Positions 7,934-15,686 of a stretch of DNA of 23,220 nt are shown here, in pieces; positions within the stretch are counted from its first letter, which is position 1; the number at the start of each line of letters is the position of its first letter. The notes below the pieces were generated by a model. It was not told the DNA's origin. It worked only from the letters and a program-made list of their open reading frames with translations, and did not search any database. Position numbers and translations under genes: made by a program. The stretch is from CAILLO01 sp964579735 (lineage in GTDB: Bacteria > Bacillota > Clostridia > Saccharofermentanales > UBA5734), in assembly GCA_964579735.1 (NCBI GenBank), contig CAZOHH010000037.1:1-23220 (forward strand). The letters are read 5' to 3'.

Positions 7934-8665
7934 ATGAGACTCGACAAGGCCCTTTCCGATTCCGGCTACGGCACGAGGAGCGAGATGCGCGGCCTCGTGC
8001 GTTCAGGGCGCGTCCGCGTGGACGGCGTCGTCGTGCGCGACCCCGGCGCGATCCTGCCCGAGGGCGCGGAACGGCGCATCGTCGTCGACGGCGTCGCGGC
8101 TCGCTTCCACAAGCACATCCACCTCATGCTGCACAAGCCTGCGGGCACGATCACGGCCATGGACGACCCGAAGCACCCCACCGTGGCCGACCTGATCCCG
8201 TCGAATCTCGCCACGCGCGGTCTCGCGCCGGTTGGGCGCCTCGACGTCGACACCACGGGTCTTCTCGTCCTCACCAACGACGGCACGCTGGGTCACCGCC
8301 TCGCCAACCCGAAGTGGCACGTCGACAAGGTCTACCACGTCTGGACCGAAGGCGGAGAGCCCTTCGCGGAGCCGGACATCGAGCATTTCACAGACGGCAT
8401 CGTCCTCGAGGACGGCACGCGCTGCCTGCCCGCCGACCTCGTCGTCGTCGGACCCTCCGAAGCCCTCCTCACGCTACGCGAGGGCAAGTTCCACCAGGTC
8501 AAGCTCATGATGCTCGCGACGGGGCGGACCGTCGTGCGGCTGCATCGCGAATCCATGGGTCCGCTCGTCCTCGACGCCACGCTCGAGCCCGGCGCCTGCC
8601 GCGAGCTGACCGAAGAAGAGGCGGCCCTGCTTTACAAGGCCGCCTCGCTCGCGGTTCCGGACTAG
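7934..8665 (+). CDS. rsuA: RsuA/RluB/RluE-family pseudouridine synthase
   Basis: A 243-residue protein with an N-terminal S4 RNA-binding domain (MRLDKALSDSGYGTRSE through about residue 55) and the synthase domain with GRLDVDTTGLLVLTNDG. D104 in GRLD is the catalytic aspartate of the family. It converts a uridine in rRNA to pseudouridine. The short single-S4 form fits the 16S enzyme RsuA better than RluB, but the exact site cannot be fixed here. The N-terminus is canonical at ATG 7934, although no ribosome binding site is present and the -10 box ends six bases before it. The upstream M56 gene ends 22 bases earlier. The gene converges on the J-like gene with only 9 bases between stops and no visible terminator. 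Confidence 0.9.
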   Translation: MRLDKALSDSGYGTRSEMRGLVRSGRVRVDGVVVRDPGAILPEGAERRIVVDGVAARFHKHIHLMLHKPAGTITAMDDPKHPTVADLIPSNLATRGLAPVGRLDVDTTGLLVLTNDGTLGHRLANPKWHVDKVYHVWTEGGEPFAEPDIEHFTDGIVLEDGTRCLPADLVVVGPSEALLTLREGKFHQVKLMMLATGRTVVRLHRESMGPLVLDATLEPGACRELTEEEAALLYKAASLAVPD

Positions 8666-8674
8666 GTATTCCGT

Positions 8675-9601
8675 CTAGGCCGCCGGTGTCGCCGTCGCGG
8701 CCGCGGTCGGCGCGAAGGTCGGGTACGGCGTCACAAGGAGCTTCAGGGAATCCGTGTTCTGGAGGAATTTCGTAAGGAAGGTTTCAGAGAGTTCGATATG
8801 CTTGGCGCGCGAACTGATGGTCAGGATCACCCTGAATCCATCGATTCCCAAGGCCTGATAGGTCCCGAGAGCCGTGACGTCGAGTCCGTAGATATGTTCG
8901 ATGCCGTCTCCTGAGTTCTCCACCGATACCTTGGCCTTCATGGGGACGACCTTGGCGAGCACGTCGGCCGACACCGTCGCCGAGAGTCCGGCATAGAAAT
9001 CGTCCAGCGACAGATAAGCTCCCTGGTCCCCATAGCGGACGAACTGGTTCCCGTCGAGGGCGACTACATCGAGCGTGCCGGCCGCGATGAGGACGAAGGC
9101 TTTCTGGAATCCGACCGTATCGGTCTCTCCATCGCCCGCCGTGGAAATATAGGCGCCGTCGGTCTGGGCCTTCTTCACTTCCGGCATCTGCGCGGAGATG
9201 AAGCTCTGGAACTGGGTATCTTCGGAAATCATCAGGTCTCCGATGGTCGTGAAAGAGAAGTCCGGCGGCGTGTTCGTGATGACCGTGTAGAGGATCGAGA
9301 CCACCGCGACCGAGATGCCCAGGATGAAGAGCGTCTTGGTGCGCTCGTACTCCCAGAAATGCTTCCACTTGCGGACGGTCATGCCGAGGACGACCCGGTC
9401 GTCGCGAGGGTCCGGCGGTTCCTTTTCCACGATGCGACCGGTCAGGAAGTCGTAGGCCTCCGAGACCTTGTCCATCTCCGTCCGGTCTTTGCCGGCCTTC
9501 AGCCGCTTCACCATGATGGCGTAGCGGTGTTCGATTTCGTTTGCGGTCGCGTCTGTTGAAAGTCCCAGGATCTCCAGTGCGTCGTTGCGGTCCATGGTCA
9601 T
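8675..9601 (-). CDS. Membrane-anchored protein with a degenerate J-like domain
   Basis: A 308-residue protein. Residues 4-56 resemble the DnaJ J-domain (DALEILGLSTDATANEIEHRY ... SEAYDFLTG), but the HPD tripeptide needed to stimulate DnaK is missing; the loop reads MVKRLKAGKDR. One membrane helix lies at about 90-109 (TLFILGISVAVVSILYTVI). The last 200 residues probably face outside and belong to no family I recognise; the end is rich in Thr, Ala and Pro. ATG 9601 lies very close to AGAAGG, so a second ATG at 9595 is an equally good start. It follows lysS by 24 bases and is probably co-transcribed. The function is unknown. Confidence 0.75.
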   Translation of the reverse strand: MTMDRNDALEILGLSTDATANEIEHRYAIMVKRLKAGKDRTEMDKVSEAYDFLTGRIVEKEPPDPRDDRVVLGMTVRKWKHFWEYERTKTLFILGISVAVVSILYTVITNTPPDFSFTTIGDLMISEDTQFQSFISAQMPEVKKAQTDGAYISTAGDGETDTVGFQKAFVLIAAGTLDVVALDGNQFVRYGDQGAYLSLDDFYAGLSATVSADVLAKVVPMKAKVSVENSGDGIEHIYGLDVTALGTYQALGIDGFRVILTISSRAKHIELSETFLTKFLQNTDSLKLLVTPYPTFAPTAAATATPAA

Positions 9602-9625
9602 CGTCCTTCTTTCGTGGGGAGGCCT

Positions 9626-11182
9626 CTACAGGTCCAGGGCTACCTTGCCGGCTTCGGCGGCGCGGTTCGGGCGCATCGTCGGGAACAGGAGCACGTCGCG
9701 GATGGAATACGAGTCGGTCAACAACATCACCAGCCGGTCGATGCCGATTCCGAGTCCGCCCGTCGGGGGCAGCCCGTATTCCAGCGCGGCCAGGAAGTCC
9801 TCGTCCATGGCGTTGGCTTCTTCGTCGCCAGCATCCCTCTTCTTGACCTGTGCGACGAATCGCTCGCGCTGGTCGAAGGGGTCGTTGAGCTCGGAATAGG
9901 CGTTGCCGTATTCGCGTCCGCAGATGAAGATCTCGAAGCGCTCGGTGAGATCCGGACGCCCGGGTTTCTTTTTCGTCAACGGCGAGATGTCGGTCGGGTA
10001 ATCGTAGATGAAGGTGGGTTGGATCAATTTCGCCTCCACGAAGTGTTCGAAGAAGTGGTTCATGGTTTCCCCGCGGGAGGCGGTTTTCGGGATCTCCACG
10101 CCGTGCTTCGCTGCGAGCGACCGGGCCTGTTCGTCATCGACGACGAGATCGAAGTCGACGCCGGAATGCTCGAGCACCGCTTCGCGCATGGTGAGCCGCG
10201 CGAACGGCGGCGTCAGATCGAGCGCCACGCCCTGGTACACGATATGGGTCGTGCCGAGCACGGTCTGGGCGCAGGTCGACATGATCCCCTCGGCCAGCTC
10301 CATCATGCCCTTGTAGTCGGTATAGGCCTGGTAGACCTCCATCATGCTGAACTCGGGGTTGTGGCGCACGGAGATGCCCTCGTTGCGGAACATCCGCCCG
10401 AGCTCGTAGACACGTTCGAAGCCGCCGACGATCAGACGCTTGAGAAACAGCTCCGGGGCGATACGAAGAAACAGCTCGAGATCCAGCGCGTTGTGATGCG
10501 TCGTGAACGGCTTCGCGGTGGCACCGCCCGCGATGACGTTCAGCATCGGGGTGTCGACCTCGATGAAGCCGCGGGTGTCGAGATACTCGCGCACGGTCTT
10601 GATGATCGCGCTGCGGCGGTAGAAGGTCTCCTTCACTTCCGGGTTGACGATCAGGTCGAGATATCTCTGGCGGTAGCGGGTGTCCATGTCCTTCAATCCG
10701 TGGAATTTGTCCGGCAGGGGACGCATGCATTTCGCAAGGAGAGTGTAGCGGGCGACCCGCACGGAGATCTCGCCGCGGTTGGTGCGGAAGGCCGTGCCGA
10801 ATACGCCCACGAGATCGCCGAGGTCCAGGCGCTGCCACTCTCCATAGGCGTCCTCGCCGAGTTCGTCGATCTTGACGAAGAGCTGGATGCGCCCGGTGCG
10901 GTCCTGAAGGTCGCAGAAACTGGCTTTGCCCATTCCGCGCTTGCTCATGATCCGTCCGGCCAGGCAAACCGGCTTCCCTTCCATCGTCTCGAAGTCGCCC
11001 GTGATGTCGGTCGCATGCTGCGTCACCGGGAAGGCGACCGTCTCGAACGGGTCGTTTCCGGCTGCGCGCAGGGCCTCGAGCTTGCCGGCGCGGATGCGCA
11101 TCTGCTCGTTCTGCTCGGCCTCGATCTCCGCTTCGGTTCCGGCGCCCTCGAGGGACAACCCTGCCGTCCTGTCTTCCGTCAT
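9626..11182 (-). CDS. lysS: Lysyl-tRNA synthetase, class II
   Basis: A 518-residue enzyme that charges tRNA-Lys. An N-terminal OB-fold anticodon-binding domain is at about 75-175 (CLAGRIMSKRGMGKASFCDL). The class II core follows, with IEVDTPMLNVIAGGATAKPF (motif 1 region), FRNEGISVRHNPEFSMMEVY (motif 2) and GLGIGIDRLVMLLTD (motif 3). About 20 residues at the N-terminus are an acidic extension beyond the usual 490-505. The start has a GGGAGG site 11 bases upstream, a rather long spacing. A strong terminator lies between greA and lysS and no good promoter was seen after it, so expression may rely on read-through or an unrecognised promoter. Confidence 0.97.
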   Translation of the reverse strand: MTEDRTAGLSLEGAGTEAEIEAEQNEQMRIRAGKLEALRAAGNDPFETVAFPVTQHATDITGDFETMEGKPVCLAGRIMSKRGMGKASFCDLQDRTGRIQLFVKIDELGEDAYGEWQRLDLGDLVGVFGTAFRTNRGEISVRVARYTLLAKCMRPLPDKFHGLKDMDTRYRQRYLDLIVNPEVKETFYRRSAIIKTVREYLDTRGFIEVDTPMLNVIAGGATAKPFTTHHNALDLELFLRIAPELFLKRLIVGGFERVYELGRMFRNEGISVRHNPEFSMMEVYQAYTDYKGMMELAEGIMSTCAQTVLGTTHIVYQGVALDLTPPFARLTMREAVLEHSGVDFDLVVDDEQARSLAAKHGVEIPKTASRGETMNHFFEHFVEAKLIQPTFIYDYPTDISPLTKKKPGRPDLTERFEIFICGREYGNAYSELNDPFDQRERFVAQVKKRDAGDEEANAMDEDFLAALEYGLPPTGGLGIGIDRLVMLLTDSYSIRDVLLFPTMRPNRAAEAGKVALDL

Positions 11183-11225
11183 GTCCGTTACATCCTCCCT
11201 GAGGGGTCTCGTCGTTGTCCTTGCA

Positions 11226-11253
11226 GAAAAGGCACCGTCGACGGACGGTGCCT
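11226..11253 (-). terminator. Rho-independent terminator after greA
   Basis: On the minus strand a 9-bp GC-rich stem (11252-11244 with 11239-11231, plus one flanking A-T pair) has a 4-base loop and is followed by TTTTC. It lies between greA and lysS. Confidence 0.9.
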
Positions 11254-11291
11254 CCTGGACGGGGGTGTCCGTCTCCTTGCCGGAGGGATTC

Positions 11292-11786
11292 CTACTCCGC
11301 GCCGCGTTCCGGCCGTGAAATCTTGATGACCTTGTACTTGATCATGCCGCTCGGCGAATGGACCTCGACGACCTGCCCCTTTTTCTTTCCGAGAATCGCG
11401 GAGCCGACGGGGGAGTCACTGGAGATCTTGTTGGAGAAGATGTCCTCCTCCTTGGCCGACACGAGCATGTACTCGGCTTCCTCGCCGGAGGATTCCTCGC
11501 GGATCTTGATCATCGCGCCGATGGTGACCTTCTGGACGCTGATGTCCTCGTCGTCGATCACCTTGGCATGCTTGAGGATCGCCTCGATTTCGGCTACGCG
11601 GGCCTCGTTCTCGGCCTGGGCGTTCTTGGCATCGTCGTATTCGGAGTTTTCGGAGATATCGCCGAAGGAGAGCGCCTGCTTGATGCGTTCGGCGATCTCG
11701 GTGCGCCCTTCGCCCTTGCGGCGGTCCAGCTCGTCCTCGAGCTTGCGGATGCCGATCCAGGTCATCTCGTAAATCTTATGGTCCAT
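11292..11786 (-). CDS. greA: Transcription elongation factor GreA
   Basis: A 164-residue protein of normal length. The N-terminal coiled coil carries the tip motif GDISENSEYDDAK, whose acidic residues coordinate Mg in the RNA polymerase active site and stimulate cleavage of backtracked RNA. The C-terminal FKBP-like domain has PVGSAILGKKKGQVVEV. The ATG follows AAAGGAG with a slightly long spacing. An extended -10 promoter at 11834-11842 drives it, and a strong terminator follows. The same strand continues into lysS. Confidence 0.96.
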   Translation of the reverse strand: MDHKIYEMTWIGIRKLEDELDRRKGEGRTEIAERIKQALSFGDISENSEYDDAKNAQAENEARVAEIEAILKHAKVIDDEDISVQKVTIGAMIKIREESSGEEAEYMLVSAKEEDIFSNKISSDSPVGSAILGKKKGQVVEVHSPSGMIKYKVIKISRPERGAE

Positions 11787-11833
11787 GTCCTTGGGACTCC
11801 TTTCGATGGTGCGTCGGTTGATTCCAGAATGGC

Positions 11834-11842
11834 ATTATACCA
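11834..11842 (-). promoter_or_regulatory. Extended -10 promoter of greA
   Basis: The minus strand reads TGGTATAAT, a perfect TGN-TATAAT. The -35 at 17 bases (GTCCGA) is poor. The leader is about 40 bases. Confidence 0.75.
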
Positions 11843-11874
11843 CGGTGTCGCCCGATTCGGACGTCCCCCCGGGG

Positions 11875-13383
11875 TCATGAGCGTCGTTCGCTGTCCTTCA
11901 GTATGACGTCGTGCGCGCCGCCTTCGACGATGCTCGTCGACGAGACGACGACCAGCCGTGCGCGTTCGCGGAGTTCGGCGAGGTCGCTCGCGCCGCAGCT
12001 GCATAGGGTCGCGCGGACTTTGGCCATCGTGGCGTCGAGGTTGTCCTTGAGCTTGCCGGCGTAGGGGACGTAGGAATCCACGCCTTCCTCGAAGGCCATC
12101 CGGCCGGTCGCCCCGCCGTCGTCGTAGCGTTGCCAGTTTCGAGCTCGATTGGAACCCTCTCCCCAGTATTCCTTCACGTAGGAGCCATTCACGAGGAGCT
12201 TGCGCGTCGGACTCTCGTCGAACCGTGCGAAATAGCGGCCGAGCATCAGGAAATCGGCACCCATGGCCAGCGCAAGGGTCATATGGTAGTCGAGGACGAT
12301 GCCGCCGTCGGAGCAGATGGGAATATATACGCCGGTCTCGCGGAAATAGGCGTCGCGCGCGGCTGCCACTTCCAGGACCGACGAGGCCTGCCCTCGACCG
12401 ATGCCCTTTTGTTCGCGGGTGATGCAGATGGAGCCGCCGCCGATGCCGACCTTGACGAAGTCGGCGCCCGCAGCCACGAGATACCGGAAGCCCTCGGCGT
12501 CGACGACGTTTCCTGCGCCGACCCTGACGGAATCGCCGTAGCGGCCCTTGATCCATTCCAGGGTTTCCTGCTGCCACTCGCTGAAGCCATCCGAGGAATC
12601 GATGCAAAGGACGTCCGCTCCTGCGTCGACCAGAGCGGGCACGCGCTCCGTGAAGTCGCGGGTATTGATTCCGGCGCCCGTGATCAGCCGTTTGTCCGCG
12701 TCGAGGAGCTCCTCGGGGTTCTCCTTGTGTTCATCGTAGTCCTTGCGGAAGACCATGCCGACGAGCCGTTGGTCCTTGTCGATGATGGGAAGCTGGTTGA
12801 GCTTGCGGTCCCAGATCAGGTCGTTCGCTTCGGAGAGTCCGATGCCCTCATAGGCGAAGACGAGGTGGTCGAAGGGGGTCATGATCGTACGGATCTTGGT
12901 GTCCATGGGCGTACGACTGGCGCGGTAGTCGCGGCTCGTGACGATTCCGCGCAGACGGCCGTTGGGCGTGCCGTCGTCGGTGATGGCGATGGTGGAGTGG
13001 CCCGTGCGCTGTTTCAGCGCGACGACATCGGCAAGGGTGTGCTCGGGGGTGAGGTTCGAGTCGCTGGTGACGAAGCCGGCCTTGTAGTTCTTCACGCGGC
13101 GGACCATCTCGACCTGTCGCTCGATGGTCTGGGAAGCGAACACGAAGGAGATGCCGCCGGAGCGGGCGAGTGCGATGCCCATCCCATCGTCCGATACGGA
13201 CTGCATGATCGCGGAGGCGACCGGCAGGTTGATGGTGAGAGGGCATGGCTCTTGTCCTTTTCGGTACTTGACCACGGCGGCGCGGAGGTCGACATGATCG
13301 GGAGAGCTGTTCTTCGTGGTCAGATTCGGCAATAGAAGGTATTCGCTGAACGTGCGGGAGGTGCCGTCGAGGATCGTCGCCAT
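11875..13383 (-). CDS. guaB: Inosine-5'-monophosphate dehydrogenase, variant form
   Basis: A 502-residue enzyme that oxidises IMP to XMP, the first committed step to GMP. The catalytic loop is GIGGGSICITREQKGIGRGQ with Cys320 as nucleophile. Two CBS domains lie at about 113-220 (ending LNQLPIIDKDQRLVGM). The C-terminus has the RY pair (419-420) and EGVDSYVPYAGKL. The sequence differs from the common bacterial type: IDSSDGFS at 261-268 instead of DTAHGHS, and YWGEGSNRARNW at 406-417 instead of YRGMGS. All catalytic elements are present, so activity is expected. The ATG is 2 bases after the pyrG stop, with AGGTGG inside the end of pyrG. No convincing terminator follows. Confidence 0.94.
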   Translation of the reverse strand: MATILDGTSRTFSEYLLLPNLTTKNSSPDHVDLRAAVVKYRKGQEPCPLTINLPVASAIMQSVSDDGMGIALARSGGISFVFASQTIERQVEMVRRVKNYKAGFVTSDSNLTPEHTLADVVALKQRTGHSTIAITDDGTPNGRLRGIVTSRDYRASRTPMDTKIRTIMTPFDHLVFAYEGIGLSEANDLIWDRKLNQLPIIDKDQRLVGMVFRKDYDEHKENPEELLDADKRLITGAGINTRDFTERVPALVDAGADVLCIDSSDGFSEWQQETLEWIKGRYGDSVRVGAGNVVDAEGFRYLVAAGADFVKVGIGGGSICITREQKGIGRGQASSVLEVAAARDAYFRETGVYIPICSDGGIVLDYHMTLALAMGADFLMLGRYFARFDESPTRKLLVNGSYVKEYWGEGSNRARNWQRYDDGGATGRMAFEEGVDSYVPYAGKLKDNLDATMAKVRATLCSCGASDLAELRERARLVVVSSTSIVEGGAHDVILKDSERRS

Positions 13384-13385
13384 GG

Positions 13386-15020
13386 CTAATCCACCTGCCT
13401 TCTCCGGTCCGAGCCGGGACTGCGCGTGCGTTCGGATGCCGCGCGGACGAAGTCGAGGAAGAGCGGATGCGGTCGGAAGGGCCGGGAACGGAATTCGGGA
13501 TGGAAGATCGTGCCGATGAACCAGGGGTGCCGTTCAAGCTCCACGGCATCGACGAGGCCGTCGAATCCGGACGGACCCGAGAGGACCAATCCATGGGTGG
13601 CGAGGGCATCGCGAGGCGCTTCGGCGAGCTCCCATCGGTGGTGGTGCCTTTCGCTGACCTCGGTCCGGCCATATGCCGTGTAGAGGCGCGTGCCTTCGGT
13701 GACGAGCGTGGTCCAGGCTCCGCGACGCATGGGCTTCTCGCCCTCGGGCCGACTCGGGGCGTCGGGCAGCGTGAAGATCGGCGTGCAGTGGGCTTCGGAC
13801 TCGGTCGAGTGGGCGTCGGGGATGCCGGCAAGATTTCGAGCGACCTCCACGACGGCCATCTGCATGCCCAATCCGATGCCGAAGAAGGGTACGAGGTTCT
13901 CGCGGGCATACCGGGAGGCTGCGATCATGCCTTCCATGCCGCGAGGGCCGAAGCCGCCGGGGACGAGGATGCCGTCGATGTCGTCGAGCATGCTGGAGCA
14001 TGGCAGGCGCTCCAGATCCTCGGCCGCGATACGGACCAGGTCCACCTTGAGCCCGAGACGCGTCGCCGCATGTTCCAACGCTTCGTCCACGCTCAAATAG
14101 GCGTCATAAAGGTTCGTGTACTTTCCGACCAGTCCGATCCGCACGGTGCGGACGGCTCCGCGTCGCCGCTCGGCGAGGGACTGCCAGGCTTCGAGGTCCG
14201 GCTCGACGATCTGGGCGATGCCGAGTCGGGCGCAGATCGCGCGTCCCAGTCCCTCCTCCTCGAGGGCGAGTGGAACGTCGTACAGGGAGTCCTGGTCGAG
14301 GTTCTGGATGACGCTTTCCGGTTCGACGTTGCAATAGAGTGCGATCTTGGATTTGACGGCGACATCGAAGGGGGCTTCGGTCCGGCAGACGAGGATGTCG
14401 GGCTGGATGCCGAGGGAAAGGAGGGTATGGACGCTGTGCTGGGTCGGCTTGGTCTTGATCTCGCCGGCCATGCGCAGGTACGGGATCAGGGTCACGTGCA
14501 CGAACGCGACGTTTTCGCGTCCGAGTTCGAAGCTCATCTGGCGGATGGACTCGAGATACGGGAGGCTCTCCATGTCGCCGACCGTGCCGCCCACCTCCGT
14601 GATCACGATGTCGAATTCATCGGTACCCACGGACCGGAAGACGAACTCGCGGATCTCGTTCACGACGTGCGGCACGACCTGGACCGTCGTGCCCATGAAT
14701 CCGCCGTGACGCTCCTTGCGGATCAGCGACCAATAGATTCGGCCGGCGGAGATGCTGTTGCGGTGGTCGAGGTCGGCGTCCGTGAACCGCTCGTAATGCC
14801 CAATGTCGATATCGGTCTCTGCGCCGTCTTCGGTCACGAAGATCTCCCCATGGGAGACGGGACTCATGAGCCCGGAGTCGACATTGATGTAGGGATCGAG
14901 CTTCTGGTTCAGGACACGGAGGCCGCGGGCCTTGAGCAAGGCTCCGATCGAAGCCGCGGTGACGCCTTTTCCGACTCCGGATACGACACCGCCGGTGACG
15001 AAGATGAACTTCGGTGACAT
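13386..15020 (-). CDS. pyrG: CTP synthase lacking the glutaminase nucleophile
   Basis: A 544-residue protein of normal length that makes CTP from UTP. The N-terminal synthetase domain is well kept: GKGVTAASIGALLK, KLDPYINVD, EDGAETDIDIGHYERF, TEVGGTVGDMESLP and KTKPTQHSV. The C-terminal class I glutaminase has the oxyanion segment GGFGPRGMEG (355-364) and the HPEF pair (H507, E509). The nucleophile motif GICLGMQ reads GIGLGMQ, however, so Cys is Gly at 383 (codon GGA, 13874-13872). MRLG is also MRRG (431-434). Glutamine-dependent activity should be lost and free ammonia used instead. The ATG follows GGGAGG. A promoter lies at 15055-15083. It is co-transcribed with guaB. Confidence 0.93.
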   Translation of the reverse strand: MSPKFIFVTGGVVSGVGKGVTAASIGALLKARGLRVLNQKLDPYINVDSGLMSPVSHGEIFVTEDGAETDIDIGHYERFTDADLDHRNSISAGRIYWSLIRKERHGGFMGTTVQVVPHVVNEIREFVFRSVGTDEFDIVITEVGGTVGDMESLPYLESIRQMSFELGRENVAFVHVTLIPYLRMAGEIKTKPTQHSVHTLLSLGIQPDILVCRTEAPFDVAVKSKIALYCNVEPESVIQNLDQDSLYDVPLALEEEGLGRAICARLGIAQIVEPDLEAWQSLAERRRGAVRTVRIGLVGKYTNLYDAYLSVDEALEHAATRLGLKVDLVRIAAEDLERLPCSSMLDDIDGILVPGGFGPRGMEGMIAASRYARENLVPFFGIGLGMQMAVVEVARNLAGIPDAHSTESEAHCTPIFTLPDAPSRPEGEKPMRRGAWTTLVTEGTRLYTAYGRTEVSERHHHRWELAEAPRDALATHGLVLSGPSGFDGLVDAVELERHPWFIGTIFHPEFRSRPFRPHPLFLDFVRAASERTRSPGSDRRRQVD

Positions 15021-15054
15021 GCAGACCTCCCTCGGACGCTCTGGCTTTCAGAGT

Positions 15055-15083
15055 ATTCTACGGTTATCGTCGACCGAATGCAA
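15055..15083 (-). promoter_or_regulatory. Likely promoter of pyrG-guaB
   Basis: On the minus strand: -35 TTGCAT (15083-15078), a 17-base spacer, and -10 TAGAAT (15060-15055). The -10 matches 5 of 6 and the -35 is only moderate. The leader is about 28 bases and ends in a GGGAGG ribosome binding site. Confidence 0.55.
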
Positions 15084-15101
15084 TCCGGATAAGGGCTGCG
15101 C

Positions 15102-15686
15102 CTAGAAGAATCCGAGCAATCTGAACACCAGCGCGATGAGCAGAAGCCCCACGAGCAGAAATCCCCAGAACATCGGGGAAACGGGGGTCCTGTCGGGTGG
15201 CTCGGATCCATCGGACTCCTCGCATTCGGCCGTGTCCTCCTCGAGATTCGCCTCGTCGAAGGAACCCCCTTCCGGCAACTCGTCCTCGTGCGCCACATGG
15301 AGGTCGCTTTCCCGTACTTCGACGGGTTCGACCTCTTGGGCCTCCGTTTCCTCAGGCTCCACTTCGGCAAGCTCCACGGCATGCGTCTCCAGAAGCCGGC
15401 CCGCCGCTTCGTCGGTCACTGGATCGGCCTCCAACAGGCTCTTCGCAAGCTCCAGGTCCTTCTCCGCGACGTCGATCTCGATGCCGAAGCGGTTGGATCC
15501 CATCACGATGCCCATGTAGGATCCCATACCCTTGTTCCGGCATCGGGAGGCGATTCCGGCGGAGCCGAGGAGGGACGTGATCACGCCCGCTTCCATTTCG
15601 TCGGCGGCCGTGGTCAGAAGCACGGGCTTCTGCAGTTCCTCGGGCCGGCCGAGGGCCCATTCGACCAGATTCTCGTCCTTGGCCAT
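15102..15686 (-). CDS. DUF2007-like protein with acidic linker and C-terminal membrane anchor
   Basis: A 194-residue protein. Residues about 20-88 resemble DUF2007 (a putative signal-transducing domain): PVLLTTAADEMEAGVITSLL, then GIASRCRN, then FGIEIDVAEKDLELAKSLL. Residues 100-165 are strongly acidic and probably disordered. A single hydrophobic helix at about 172-190 ends the protein, so it looks tail-anchored with the domain in the cytosol. The ATG follows GGAGGG and directly abuts the stop of the DUF1934 gene, so it is the last gene of the ddl-murI operon. The function is unknown. Confidence 0.8.
   Translation of the reverse strand: MAKDENLVEWALGRPEELQKPVLLTTAADEMEAGVITSLLGSAGIASRCRNKGMGSYMGIVMGSNRFGIEIDVAEKDLELAKSLLEADPVTDEAAGRLLETHAVELAEVEPEETEAQEVEPVEVRESDLHVAHEDELPEGGSFDEANLEEDTAECEESDGSEPPDRTPVSPMFWGFLLVGLLLIALVFRLLGFF

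Noticed and set aside
11855..11880. CCCCGGGG and GGACGTCC palindromes after guaB as a terminator
   Set aside because: The stems are short and there is no U-rich tract. They may be chance palindromes in GC-rich DNA.
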